This document shows, one piece after another, positions 9,399-17,482 of a stretch of 64,000 nucleotides of DNA; positions within the stretch are counted from its first letter, which is position 1, and each line of letters begins with the position of its first letter. The stretch lies in the NCBI GenBank assembly GCA_017307165.1, contig JAFKGK010000005.1, positions 186,001 to 250,000 on the forward strand, given 5' to 3'. The notes beneath the pieces were generated by a model. It searched no databases and had not been told where the DNA came from. It saw only the letters and a list, made by a program, of their open reading frames with translations. Position numbers and translations under genes: made by a program. The stretch comes from Candidatus Melainabacteria bacterium. GTDB lineage: Bacteria; Cyanobacteriota; Vampirovibrionia; Obscuribacterales; Obscuribacteraceae.

Positions 9399-10277
9399 AT
9401 GCAAATCAAAACGAGATCGCGCGTCTGGTTTATCACAGGCATTTCGCGAGGCCTAGGACGGGCGCTTGCTCTCGAGGTGCTGGCAGGCGGGGGCACGGTC
9501 ATCGGGACGACGCGTAGTGGTGCTGTGGATTACGTAGATGAGATCGATGCTGATGATGCGCAGCGTTTGACCGTGCTTAGACTCGATGTTTGCGATGCGC
9601 AGATGTGTTATCAGGTCGCCAAAGCAGCTATGGCGATATATAAGAGGATTGATGTTCTCGTCAATAACGCTGGATATGGCTTGATTGGCGCGGTCGAAGA
9701 AACAGCTTTGGCTGACGCGCGTGATGTTTTCGAAACCAATTTCTGGGGCACTACTAATGTCACCAAAGCTTTCCTGCCATATCTTCGCAATCAATGGCAC
9801 GGGCATATCATCAATATTTCGTCTATCGCGGGCGTCGCTCCAGGAGCTGGCTCTCCTTTTTATGCTGCAGCAAAGTTTGCTGTAGAAGGTCTATCTAATG
9901 CGCTTGCGCAGGAGATAGAGCCTCTCGGACTAAAGCTCACGGTGATAGAGCCTGGTGCATTTCGTACTGAGTTTCTCGGCAGTGATTCATTGAGGCATGC
10001 CGACGTTCGACTCGCTGATTATGACAGTACTTGCGGTGCTGCAAGGCTTGCCTTCCAAAATATGGATGGCAATCAAGGAGGAGATCCGCAGAAAGCAGCA
10101 AGAGTGATCATTGGTATTGCCCTGGCCCCGGATGCACCCCTGCATCTTTTGCTCGGGTCGGATGCCTTTAAAAGAGCAAGTGCCAAGCTAGATCAACTGC
10201 AATCTGAATTGCGTGCAAATGCCGAACTAACCATGAGCACTGACTTTGCTTCTGCTAAGCAATGTGCCTCGGCTTGA
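9399..10277 (+). CDS. Short-chain dehydrogenase/reductase
   Basis: This is a classical SDR of 292 residues. It has the cofactor site TGISRGLG, the structural NNAG motif, the active-site serine in NISSIAG and the catalytic YxxxK in FYAAAKFAVEG. The ATG at 9399 is preferred because GAGG lies about 8 nt upstream and the Rossmann fold begins directly. The frame also opens at 9354, adding 15 unlikely residues. Members reduce or oxidise alcohols and ketones with NAD(P)H. The divergent AraC gene is the likely regulator. The substrate cannot be inferred. Confidence 0.9.
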   Translation: MQIKTRSRVWFITGISRGLGRALALEVLAGGGTVIGTTRSGAVDYVDEIDADDAQRLTVLRLDVCDAQMCYQVAKAAMAIYKRIDVLVNNAGYGLIGAVEETALADARDVFETNFWGTTNVTKAFLPYLRNQWHGHIINISSIAGVAPGAGSPFYAAAKFAVEGLSNALAQEIEPLGLKLTVIEPGAFRTEFLGSDSLRHADVRLADYDSTCGAARLAFQNMDGNQGGDPQKAARVIIGIALAPDAPLHLLLGSDAFKRASAKLDQLQSELRANAELTMSTDFASAKQCASA

Positions 10278-10284
10278 TAAGGGT

Positions 10285-10710
10285 TTAGCTTTTGTCTCGT
10301 ATTTCCCGAGTCAGTATCAAGAGTCTCTCGATATCCTTTGTCACCATGCTGGCAAAGGGAGGAGTGGGCAGTGTCCACCTGAAGGTTTCTGCGATTTTGT
10401 GCCACCATGCAATCGGGATTCCTGTTGCGTGCGGCTTTTTATTGGCCTTTTGAAAACGACTGCAACGTTGAATTAGCCATTGCTTATCAAATTTATCCCA
10501 GGCACCAGTGACTGCGAGGAGATTTGGGCCGCAAACGGGGGCAACTTCGTGATGGGCTATTTGGCGGAGTTGCTCGATGGAGTAGGGTGTTGCGGCTAGA
10601 TCCTTGGCCAGTCTTTGATAGTCGGCATCATCTAGCTCGGTGTCGAGAAACAGTTGTGAAAATGCTTCCCAGGCCGGATAACGCATTAAAAGGTCGTCTG
10701 AGGCTGCCAC
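10285..10710 (-). CDS. Small conserved hypothetical protein (DUF7079-like)
   Basis: The 141-residue soluble protein has the pattern RYPAWEAFSQLFLDTELDD, then SIEQLRQIAHHEVAPVCGPNL and a C-terminal IERLLILTREIR. This matches my memory of a family of uncharacterised bacterial proteins (DUF7079). The start codon abuts the stop codon of the upstream DUF4239 gene, so the two are probably co-transcribed. It resembles small immunity-type proteins in size, but no partner toxin is present. Function unknown. Confidence 0.6.
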   Translation of the reverse strand: MAASDDLLMRYPAWEAFSQLFLDTELDDADYQRLAKDLAATPYSIEQLRQIAHHEVAPVCGPNLLAVTGAWDKFDKQWLIQRCSRFQKANKKPHATGIPIAWWHKIAETFRWTLPTPPFASMVTKDIERLLILTREIRDKS

Positions 10711-11565
10711 TTATTTTTCCAGTTTATCTACGTGACCGCTCTTGTCCGAGACCTTGTGCAAGTTGATAGTTGTAGTCGTTGTGTCGACTTTGTCTAGTAG
10801 ACGTTTTTCTCGCATGTTGAAAACGAATCTGTCCGTGATAAATCCATCAGGTGTGAGCGCAAAGCTGCCGGAGAAAGGATAGCCGTACAAATAGACCAGA
10901 TATATATTGAGAGAAACACTGCCGGCGACGATCGCTGCCATGGCCGCTTGTGCCGATGCGCTGGAGAGGCCAAAAAAGAAAGTGAAAATTGTAATGGAAA
11001 TGCCACCAAAAATCAGCACTGCCCATAGTATTGTCGGTACCTTCTGGAGGCTGGAGAGTAGTCGTTTGCGCCTGTCATTGCCGATCTCAGAAAGTTGATC
11101 GAGTATTTTGGATCGTATGTCCATATGGGCTTGTTTCGGTGAGTCGGTGGCCAGAGCTGTGTCCCACATTTTGACAATGGTTGCTGAGGCTTTTTTGCTC
11201 ATGGAACAATTGCGCATGGCAGCCCATTCTTCATCGACTACTGATTCGACATAGTTTTTGGAGAGGAGCTTGAGCTCCTTGCCTTCTTTGGCTGGAAGCC
11301 CTTCGGATAGGATAAAGACATTGGCTATGCCATTGGCTTCGTGCTCGATGGTTTGCCTGATTTCGGTCATTGAGTTCATCGTGTCTACGACAATCAGGCC
11401 GAGGAGAACGGCATACAGTGTGCCGACGACTTGAAAGATTGATCCGGCTACATCATTGAAAAAATCATCGTTGCGCCTAGTGAGGCGACGGTACACGAGC
11501 GAACAGATAGCGGCGACGGTGGCGCTGCTGGTGACAATCGTTAAGCCGATGAATAGCGCTTCCAA
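10711..11565 (-). CDS. DUF4239 (bestrophin-like) membrane protein
   Basis: The 284-residue protein has four membrane helices, at about residues 3-25, 42-62, 185-208 and 212-235. A central soluble segment contains the family signature HEANGIANVFILSEGLP. DUF4239 proteins resemble bestrophin anion channels in topology, but their activity is not established. The gene heads a two-gene operon with the DUF7079-like gene, with no gap between them. Confidence 0.8.
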   Translation of the reverse strand: MEALFIGLTIVTSSATVAAICSLVYRRLTRRNDDFFNDVAGSIFQVVGTLYAVLLGLIVVDTMNSMTEIRQTIEHEANGIANVFILSEGLPAKEGKELKLLSKNYVESVVDEEWAAMRNCSMSKKASATIVKMWDTALATDSPKQAHMDIRSKILDQLSEIGNDRRKRLLSSLQKVPTILWAVLIFGGISITIFTFFFGLSSASAQAAMAAIVAGSVSLNIYLVYLYGYPFSGSFALTPDGFITDRFVFNMREKRLLDKVDTTTTTINLHKVSDKSGHVDKLEK

Positions 11566-11677
11566 GCAAGATCCTCAGGATTGTTTGTGGGGTTGGTTTG
11601 CGAATTGCGATTGAAAATGGTGGTTAGAAAAACATGAATAATGATAGCCTAAAGCGTGATTTGAGAGGGTAGTTGTA

Positions 11678-12076
11678 ATGGGAAGCGGCATAGAAGTCAA
11701 TGACACTTTGAATCTGAGTGATCAGCAGGGTTTCCCTTGCGATGTCTTTGATCTGGAGCGGCATAAAGTCAGCCCGATCACGCTTGCGGATGTGCGTGAT
11801 CGGATTTTTTCCTTTGCAGATAAGCCGGATGCGCGGATCTTTCATCTTGACCCGGTGCGGGTATTTCTGGTGCAAAATTTAGGCGGCAAATGGTTATTTT
11901 GGGGCAAAATTTTGATGCAGAGTCAAACCATCTATAAAAGTGTTTTGTCTGGATCTGAGTGGCGGGCTGGTGAATGGATGACTTCGGGGACCTATAAGGT
12001 TATTGATGTGTTTGAGCCGGATTATCAAAAACTTTTCACAATGAGGGAGTCACCTCCCGGAAAGAGCTTTTTTTAA
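11678..12076 (+). CDS. Hypothetical protein
   Basis: The 132-residue soluble protein has no recognised domain. It begins MGSGIEVNDTLNLSDQQGF and has a beta-rich centre (RIFHLDPVRVFLVQNLGGKWLFWG). GAGGG lies upstream of the ATG with acceptable spacing, which supports translation. The gene stands alone, followed after 40 nt by a copy of the hairpin element described below. Confidence 0.6.
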   Translation: MGSGIEVNDTLNLSDQQGFPCDVFDLERHKVSPITLADVRDRIFSFADKPDARIFHLDPVRVFLVQNLGGKWLFWGKILMQSQTIYKSVLSGSEWRAGEWMTSGTYKVIDVFEPDYQKLFTMRESPPGKSFF

Positions 12077-12112
12077 GTGGGGGTGGGATTTTGTTTTGTT
12101 GAGTTCGGATAG

Positions 12113-12148
12113 ATCGGTTAGAAATTTTGAGACTATTTTCTAACCGAT
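12113..12148. repeat. Hairpin element, copy 1 (28-bp core 12117-12144)
   Basis: Perfect 12-bp arms ATCGGTTAGAAA (12113-12124) and TTTCTAACCGAT (12137-12148) enclose a 12-nt spacer. Weaker outer pairing continues: gggggtg to the left can pair with caccccc to the right, and gagttc with gaact. The copy lies between two plus-strand genes, 36 nt after a stop codon. Six other copies occur in the window. Confidence 0.9.
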
Positions 12149-12234
12149 GGAACTTTCAGGTCACCCCCTGGTCATCTCCCTCGCTAAAACCCAGTGACTC
12201 GCATATGGATGCGAGCGCATTAAGGAGAATGATT

Positions 12235-12579
12235 ATGCGAACCAATAAAGTAGCCGGCGCCGCGTTTGCCATGGCTCTTATGCTCAGTCCTGTAGCCGCT
12301 ATGGCTGATGAACTCCGTGCCGTTTCGACCACCAACGTAGGTGATGCAGCTGAAGTCAACAAGATCGAAGCTAAGTCCGGTCCTGGTGGCGCCGAAGTCA
12401 AGACCAGCTCTGAAGCAATCAAAGAACATGCCGATGGCAGCGTTTCATCTAGCGAACGTAAAGAAAGCCTCAAGTCCGATTTCACCGGAACTTCTCGTAA
12501 GTCCGAAGCTTCCAGCACCATGGTTTCACCCGATGGTTCGATGAGCTCTGTCAAAGAAGAAGTCCGCTCTGCTCACTAA
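12235..12579 (+). CDS. Small secreted Ser/Glu/Lys-rich protein
   Basis: The 114-residue product has a signal peptide (AAFAMALMLSPVAAMA-DE, cleavage near residue 24). The mature part is hydrophilic and low in hydrophobic residues (SSSERKESLKSDFTGTSRKSE). The start at 12235 is set by AAGGAG about 9 nt upstream; the frame also opens at 12127 but that would run through the hairpin element. The mature sequence looks intrinsically disordered. Codon choice is clean and repetitive (GAA, AAG, TCC), suggesting strong expression. No family recognised. A terminator-like hairpin follows. Confidence 0.7.
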   Translation: MRTNKVAGAAFAMALMLSPVAAMADELRAVSTTNVGDAAEVNKIEAKSGPGGAEVKTSSEAIKEHADGSVSSSERKESLKSDFTGTSRKSEASSTMVSPDGSMSSVKEEVRSAH

Positions 12580-12628
12580 TATGTGATTTAAATGATTTGA
12601 GCTTTATGCACTAAATCAATAGAGAGCT

Positions 12629-12663
12629 GCAGGCTTCCTCCCATTTAATGGGTGGAGGCCTGC
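12629..12663. terminator. Convergent terminator-like hairpin
   Basis: A stem of about 14 bp (GCAGGCTTCCTCCC against GGGTGGAGGCCTGC, one mismatch and one wobble) encloses an 8-nt loop. It lies between two convergent genes and overlaps the last codons and stop of the minus-strand gene. Only a short T run follows on the plus strand, so efficiency is uncertain. Confidence 0.55.
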
Positions 12664-13628
12664 GGCTTTAAATTAAAGACGGGATATAATTCGTGGTTGA
12701 TTTGTTTCGTCCTTTCTTTAACAAACTCCTCGTCCAGCCCCTTTAAAGCAGAAGCAAAAAGGCAGTGGACTTCCGAGTTGTAATCGATTTCAAGATCGGC
12801 AAATATCTCATTGAAATTTTTGATACGCTTGATTTGCCATAGTTTGGTGGCAGTATTTTTTGCCAATTCGACCTCGATTACTACTTCCGAGTCAGTGCGT
12901 TTGTTCAAAAATTTAAAACCAACGTGTGCTATTTCTTTGTTTTCGAAAGTCTGACCTTCGCCAAATCGTGTGATGCCTTTAAATTCGCCGGGGGATAGTC
13001 CATGTTTCGCAAGCAAATCCAATAGTGCGGCGCCACGATTAGTTTGCGGCAAATGATAGACCTGGCTGATGAAATAGTCTGGATTGCGCTCCAGAAATGC
13101 AATCATTCGACGATAAGTGTCATTTTTGAAATCTTCTGCTGTCTTGCCGATCTGGCGTCTGTAATTTTTCATGACTTGCTTGATCTCGCGCGGATCTAGT
13201 ACGAGCCCATGTTTACCATCAACGGTATATTTATCAGGTCTAAATTCGGAGGAATCATCGATCTGATTTGCCAATGCAGGTTGCAGAAGAGAGTTTTCAA
13301 TTGAGGTTCGCTTTTTGAAATGCTCGTGGATTTGCAGCGATAGATTGGTAATCAGCTGTGATTTGGCCAGCTCGATTGCGTTCATACCGATTGCAATCTG
13401 CATGCCGCTCATCCCAGGGGTGGTTTGAGCAGGTTTTGCTAGCAGATCATCGATGGCGGCGTCGAGGAAGGCATTTTCATCGATGCGATTGAAAAATCTT
13501 GTCTCATCCTGCGATTTGTAGGCGTCTGCCAGGTCAATGAAGGCAAAAAGAGGGCTCATCGTGAAGATGATAGTTAGGGTGATGAGTATTGTTATAGCCG
13601 TTAGAAATAAGCTGATTTTTCTAACCAA
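12645..13628 (-). CDS. DUF2939-like membrane-anchored protein
   Basis: The protein has an N-terminal membrane helix (KISLFLTAITILITLTIIF) followed by SPLFAFIDLADAYKSQDETRFF. This matches the start of the DUF2939 family, where a short helix precedes an extracytoplasmic region with an xxDLxxAxxxxD pattern. The remaining ~270 residues are soluble and predicted to lie outside the cytoplasm. I prefer the TTG start at 13628 (327 residues) because a GGAGAGG-type tract lies directly upstream. The ATG at 13682 would add 18 Gly/Arg-rich residues. A copy of the hairpin element covers the first codons. Function unknown. Confidence 0.6.
   Translation of the reverse strand: MVRKISLFLTAITILITLTIIFTMSPLFAFIDLADAYKSQDETRFFNRIDENAFLDAAIDDLLAKPAQTTPGMSGMQIAIGMNAIELAKSQLITNLSLQIHEHFKKRTSIENSLLQPALANQIDDSSEFRPDKYTVDGKHGLVLDPREIKQVMKNYRRQIGKTAEDFKNDTYRRMIAFLERNPDYFISQVYHLPQTNRGAALLDLLAKHGLSPGEFKGITRFGEGQTFENKEIAHVGFKFLNKRTDSEVVIEVELAKNTATKLWQIKRIKNFNEIFADLEIDYNSEVHCLFASALKGLDEEFVKERTKQINHELYPVFNLKPQASTH
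13600..13625. repeat. Hairpin element, copy 2 (shorter, 26 bp)
   Basis: GTTAGAAA (13600-13607) and TTTCTAAC (13618-13625) flank a 10-nt spacer; the other copies have 12. A C-rich tract (13632-13643) follows on the right as in the other copies. It overlaps the first codons of the minus-strand DUF2939-like gene, so part of it is translated. Confidence 0.7.
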
Positions 13629-13761
13629 TCCAATCCCCCCTCTCCACAAGCCTTCACCCGATCGGCCTACTGTTATACTCAACCATCAAAACCCTGGCAA
13701 TAGGGCCAAGATAAATTCGGCGGCCCGAGTTTCAAGCAAAATTACGTCGAGGACTTACCCT

Positions 13762-15270
13762 GTGATTAAGAAAGCTCCCAAGCCAATCATCTCGTTAACC
13801 CTGGCAGCTGCTTCTATTATTTCCAACACGGTCGCAATTCCGTTCAGCGCTTTGCCCGCGCTCGCCAGCCAATTACAGTCTGATATAGCCATAGAGCGAG
13901 ATGTCAGACCAAATTTTCAAAATCCGCAATTGCAAAATTACTGCAAAACGGATTGGACTCGCCCCGAGTTACTGGAACTTCTTTCAGAGCTTGCAACACA
14001 TGGCACATTAAAAATGCGGCGTTATAGCAGCGGAGGCCATTCTGCGGTCACAGTAAATGACGATCAGTCTCTGGAAAACGCCATTGATGGCTTGCTGATA
14101 TTGCATTGGGATCGCGATAATATTATGCAAGCCATTGCAGAATACCGCGCTTCTCAAAACCCAGAACTGTCCAAATTGCTCGGTTATACCAGCGCAGCCA
14201 GTAATGACGCTGCTTTAAGAGGCCTTCAGGCCTCTGTAAAACACCATGTAAAGCATTTTAATCGCTTCACGAAGATCATCGAGGATCCGTCTCAGGCGAG
14301 TAATTTCATGTTGAGGCCTCACATCCGCTACAATCCCATTAGTCTGAGCGAAATCAGCGATCCATGGGGCCATGCGCAAAATGATGCTCTGGCATTTATA
14401 GCGTTCATGATTTTCTACATGGATTCCGCATCTGATGCGGATCAGCAAAAACTTGCTGCGATCATCCCACACTATTTCAAGGCAATCCAGGTGTGGCAAG
14501 ACTGCGACCTTGGAGCCTGGGAAGATAAGAAAGCTCAGCATTCTTCGTCGATCATGCTGGCTGCCATCGCCATGCAGCAAGAATTGGAATACGTGAAAAA
14601 GCATGGGCCGATTGCCACCACTGTCGATGGCAAGACATGGACTGCGGACCAGCAAATATTACAAGAAATTGTGGACAAATGCATGGCTGCTCTGCAACGT
14701 ATCTTGCCTGACGAATATCGTATTGCCGATGATACCGATACTAGAGCGGATCGCAGCAAAATCCGCAAATTTGATGCAGCTCACGTCAATGCTCTGTTTT
14801 TGAACAGTCTATCGAGTCATAGACTTTTCGATGATGAGATGGCGCGTTCGTTGATGGGAAATATCGAGAAAAATTTGATGGGGCCGATTGGCGTTGCCCG
14901 CTACAAGACTGATATATGGGATGGGAGAGTCGATCGCAAAGACTTGAAGGAGCATGAAGAGGCCCAGTGGTCGCATGTCTCGCCGATGATGTCGTTTGTT
15001 TACGGTGAGATGTATCTGAGAGGAAAGAATGATAATGATCGTGTGAAACAGTCAGAGCATTTTTGTCGCAGCATCTCGCACATCAATGAAAGATGGAAAA
15101 TCCCCGAAGCCTACATTATCGATCCGGTCACGAGGAAATGGATCAGCGACGCAAACGAGCCACTGGCTTGGGCCCAGGCAGCGACTACTTTAGCATTTGA
15201 TGGAATGTTAAGGACGCTGGATCAGCTGGCTTCTTCTTCTTCTTCTTCTTCTTCGATAGGCACCAAATAG
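13762..15270 (+). CDS. Secreted GH15/phosphorylase-kinase-alpha-like protein
   Basis: The ~502-residue protein begins at a GTG preceded by GAGGA. It has a signal peptide (ISLTLAAASIISNTVAIPF, ending near ALPALAS). The body is an alpha/alpha-toroid of the kind found in GH15 glucoamylases and phosphorylase b kinase alpha subunits. It shows ISDPWGHAQNDALAFIAFM, DCDLGAWEDKKAQHSSSIM and the late PEAYIIDP and NEPLAWAQA segments. GH15 enzymes release glucose from alpha-glucans; whether this protein is catalytic or only binds carbohydrate is unclear. Its last codons share a CTT microsatellite with the convergent gene. Confidence 0.75.
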   Translation: MIKKAPKPIISLTLAAASIISNTVAIPFSALPALASQLQSDIAIERDVRPNFQNPQLQNYCKTDWTRPELLELLSELATHGTLKMRRYSSGGHSAVTVNDDQSLENAIDGLLILHWDRDNIMQAIAEYRASQNPELSKLLGYTSAASNDAALRGLQASVKHHVKHFNRFTKIIEDPSQASNFMLRPHIRYNPISLSEISDPWGHAQNDALAFIAFMIFYMDSASDADQQKLAAIIPHYFKAIQVWQDCDLGAWEDKKAQHSSSIMLAAIAMQQELEYVKKHGPIATTVDGKTWTADQQILQEIVDKCMAALQRILPDEYRIADDTDTRADRSKIRKFDAAHVNALFLNSLSSHRLFDDEMARSLMGNIEKNLMGPIGVARYKTDIWDGRVDRKDLKEHEEAQWSHVSPMMSFVYGEMYLRGKNDNDRVKQSEHFCRSISHINERWKIPEAYIIDPVTRKWISDANEPLAWAQAATTLAFDGMLRTLDQLASSSSSSSSIGTK

Positions 15271-15497
15271 ACTGTAAATTCGTGATGGTCGCCTTCGCTA
15301 TTGTCGTGTACGATTACCTGGGCGCGTTGACCTTCGCCAAATGATTCTTCGCGTCTTTTACGAATGACTTCGACGTCGGGTGCCACGCCTGAAAGAATAG
15401 CCGCGATGCCGTCTTCGATAATGATTGTGGAGCCGGGCCATCTGACGCCTTCTTTCTTTTGACGATAATATTCGCGCTCGTCCATTTGTTTATTCAA
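15222..15497 (-). CDS. Small hypothetical protein ending in a poly-Glu tract
   Basis: The 91-residue soluble protein (MNKQMDEREYYRQKKEGVRW...) has a central DVEVIRKRREESFGEGQRAQVIVHD segment and ends in VPIEEEEEEEEAS. Its last 49 bp overlap the convergent GH15-like gene; the shared CTT repeat gives poly-Glu here and poly-Ser on the other strand. The gene is probably real because the non-overlapping part keeps an even, non-shadow composition. No family recognised. Confidence 0.6.
   Translation of the reverse strand: MNKQMDEREYYRQKKEGVRWPGSTIIIEDGIAAILSGVAPDVEVIRKRREESFGEGQRAQVIVHDNSEGDHHEFTVYLVPIEEEEEEEEAS
15229..15255. repeat. CTT/AAG trinucleotide microsatellite at an overlapping gene end
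   Basis: About nine uninterrupted CTT units lie in the 49-bp overlap of two convergent genes. They encode a run of Ser on the plus strand and a run of Glu on the minus strand. Confidence 0.95.
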
Positions 15498-15714
15498 GCC
15501 GTGATCCTCGATGTGTTTACTCTTTTTGTAGTTTGATAAATTTTAGCCCAATTGCCAGTGACGCTTGGCGACTGATTGAATTATGTTTCCGAATGAGATG
15601 TCAAATAGTGCAAATTGATTAGGTCTTTTTCTTCTTGACTCAAATCGTCTATACTTGCCCTATCCAATGTTCGAGCTGATGCGGTTGCATCGGCCAGCTT
15701 TTTAGTGAGGAATT

Positions 15715-16146
15715 ATGAAACGTAAAGCATCTGCTAAATGGGAAGGCGGACTCAAGGACGGTAAAGGTACCGTTTCGACTCAGAGCGGCGTTCTCAACAA
15801 GACCCAGTATTCTTTTAGCACCCGTTTTGAAGAAGGCGCAGGCACCAATCCTGAAGAGCTGATCGCTGCTGCTCATGCTGGCTGCTTCTCGATGGCTCTC
15901 TCGGCTCAACTCGGTGAAGTCGGTCTGACCGCTAAGTCGATCGAAACCGAAGCCATCTTGACCATGGAAAAGACCGATGCCGGTTTCACCGTAACCGAAA
16001 TCGTTCTCGACCTCGTTGCACACATTCCTGGAGCTGACGAAGCTAAGTTTAAGACTGCTGCTGACAATGCTAAGACCGGTTGCCCGATCTCCCGCTTGCT
16101 CAACACCAAAATCACCTTAAACGCCAAGCTGGTAGCAGCAGTCTAA
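15715..16146 (+). CDS. OsmC/Ohr-family peroxiredoxin
   Basis: The 143-residue protein has the two active cysteines of the OsmC family, Cys57 in [12 protein letters not shown] and Cys123 in [10 protein letters not shown], plus the conserved PEEL near residue 46. These cytoplasmic enzymes reduce organic hydroperoxides through a disulfide cycle, often with lipoylated proteins as donor. The length is typical for OsmC. TGAGGA precedes the ATG by 5 nt. The gene is monocistronic, with a clear terminator after it. Clean, biased codon use suggests good expression. Confidence 0.93.
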   Translation: MKRKASAKWEGGLKDGKGTVSTQSGVLNKTQYSFSTRFEEGAGTNPEELIAAAHAGCFSMALSAQLGEVGLTAKSIETEAILTMEKTDAGFTVTEIVLDLVAHIPGADEAKFKTAADNAKTGCPISRLLNTKITLNAKLVAAV

Positions 16147-16173
16147 TCTAGACTGCATACTGCGACAAATGAT

Positions 16174-16206
16174 AGCGGCGTCCAGCGATGGGCGTCGCTT
16201 TTTTTA
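16174..16206 (+). terminator. Rho-independent terminator of the OsmC gene
   Basis: A 10-bp stem (AGCGGCGTCC with GGGCGTCGCT, two G-U wobbles) and 6-nt loop are followed directly by a run of seven T. It lies 28 nt after the OsmC stop codon. Confidence 0.9.
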
Positions 16207-16231
16207 TTGGCTTGTGCGATAAGTGAAACAG

Positions 16232-17056
16232 TCAGAAAAACAGATCAAAGTCAGGTCGGTCTGCTTGTTTAAAGTCTGGATAGATGGCATCGAGATATTG
16301 CCGAGGCAGAGGCTCCAAGCGATCTGAAGTCTTTGGTGGCGCAAGAAATTGGGTCTTGTGATTTGGAGGATCTAGATCATCCAAAACTTTGTACAACCAC
16401 TTTGGAGTCAAATATTGGCTGCGTTGCAGATCATCTCTATCTACTTTGCTGGTGGGCAATTGCTGCAAACACAGTAATTGGTTTTTTTCAAAATATGCCT
16501 TGCCCAACGTGCGAATAGCGTTAATCCAATAGCCACTGCGCTGACTAAATGATCGCATCTTTTTGTCACTGATCTTGATAAATTTGATGCGAACATTGTG
16601 GAGATGCGAGATAAAGTTGCTTGCGGCACCGTCCGTGTACATCTTGATGGTCGGCAGGAGATTGGTGCCGGCTTTGCGTCTGAGCTCCATGATCTGATCT
16701 ATGAACGATTTTTCTTGATCCAGGGTGCGTGGATCGATGATTCCTTTTGCATCCGGGTGTGGTGGCAATAATTTTAGTGCTCGAGCGATCGTTTCTCCAT
16801 GCGGGATGATGGTCTTGCTAAATGCGCGAGCTTTGAGCTCTGCGATCTCTCTAAGAGACGGAATATCTGCGTCTCTGGTTGAGGGGGCTTTGAAAACTCC
16901 GCGGGCTAGACGGATAAGATCGCCGCTTTTGACTTTGCGGGATAGATACATATCGATTGAGCCACGAGTGCCGATGTGCAAAATTTCTTGGGTAGAGAAC
17001 CGTTGATTTGGTCCCAGCCTTTTGATGTGGCTGTTGAGAAGTGCCGTGGTGGACAT
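16232..17056 (-). CDS. AbiEi/DUF6088-like protein, orphan
   Basis: The 274-residue soluble protein has an N-terminal winged-helix region (RFSTQEILHIGTRGSIDMYL, then GDLIRLARGVFKAP). This is typical of AbiEi antitoxins and DUF6088 proteins, followed by a FSKTIIPHGETIARAL segment. In type IV AbiE systems the antitoxin represses its own operon and neutralises the AbiEii nucleotidyltransferase toxin. No AbiEii-like gene adjoins, so this is either an orphan regulator or part of a different system. It is divergent from recQ across 426 bp. Confidence 0.65.
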   Translation of the reverse strand: MSTTALLNSHIKRLGPNQRFSTQEILHIGTRGSIDMYLSRKVKSGDLIRLARGVFKAPSTRDADIPSLREIAELKARAFSKTIIPHGETIARALKLLPPHPDAKGIIDPRTLDQEKSFIDQIMELRRKAGTNLLPTIKMYTDGAASNFISHLHNVRIKFIKISDKKMRSFSQRSGYWINAIRTLGKAYFEKNQLLCLQQLPTSKVDRDDLQRSQYLTPKWLYKVLDDLDPPNHKTQFLAPPKTSDRLEPLPRQYLDAIYPDFKQADRPDFDLFF

Positions 17057-17482
17057 TGTCTAGATCCCTCCAGAAAAACTACGGGGGAGTCTTTGAATGA
17101 AGGCAACTCTTATCAAAGCACAGGATGGGCCATGTGAAACCTGACTCGACCTTATACCGAATTTTGATGATTTTGATTAATTGTGGTTTGGGGATGGGTG
17201 TAGGTGAGGGCGATTTTTGTGGTATGGGATCGGTTAGAAATTCCAGAGCTATTTTCTAACCGATCTAAAATCCTCACAATCCGCCACCCACCCCCTTAAA
17301 GTCCCACCGGCCCGGGCGGGCCGCAACCACCCCACCCCACCCAAACCACCTTCATCCCACCCTTACCACCCTCCGCATAAACCCATTCTCATAGCCAAAT
17401 TTCATCAAATACCCAACTCAAACCGGCCAAACAGTCGTACTTTTAGGTCGTATCTATCCAGGGTATATGTGCAAGTGCACCT
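17057..17482. other. Divergent intergenic region with hairpin element and C-rich tract
   Basis: The region separates the AbiEi-like gene from recQ. It contains hairpin element copy 3, then about 120 bases (17268-17390) that are strongly C-rich on the plus strand, including CCGGCCCGGGCGGGCC and many CCACCC runs. The complementary strand is G-rich and could form G-quadruplexes. I saw no coding sequence or RNA gene. Confidence 0.7.
17228..17265. repeat. Hairpin element, copy 3 (28-bp core 17233-17260)
   Basis: Perfect 13-bp arms GATCGGTTAGAAA (17228-17240) and TTTCTAACCGATC (17253-17265) surround a 12-nt spacer. Outer pairing continues between gtgagg...atttt on the left and aaaatcctcac on the right. 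This copy is in a divergent intergenic region, so it is not simply a transcription terminator. Confidence 0.9.

Noticed and set aside
15635-15655. Promoter TTGACT / TATACT for the OsmC gene
   Set aside because: The two boxes are only 9 nt apart instead of about 17, so they cannot act as a normal sigma-70 pair.
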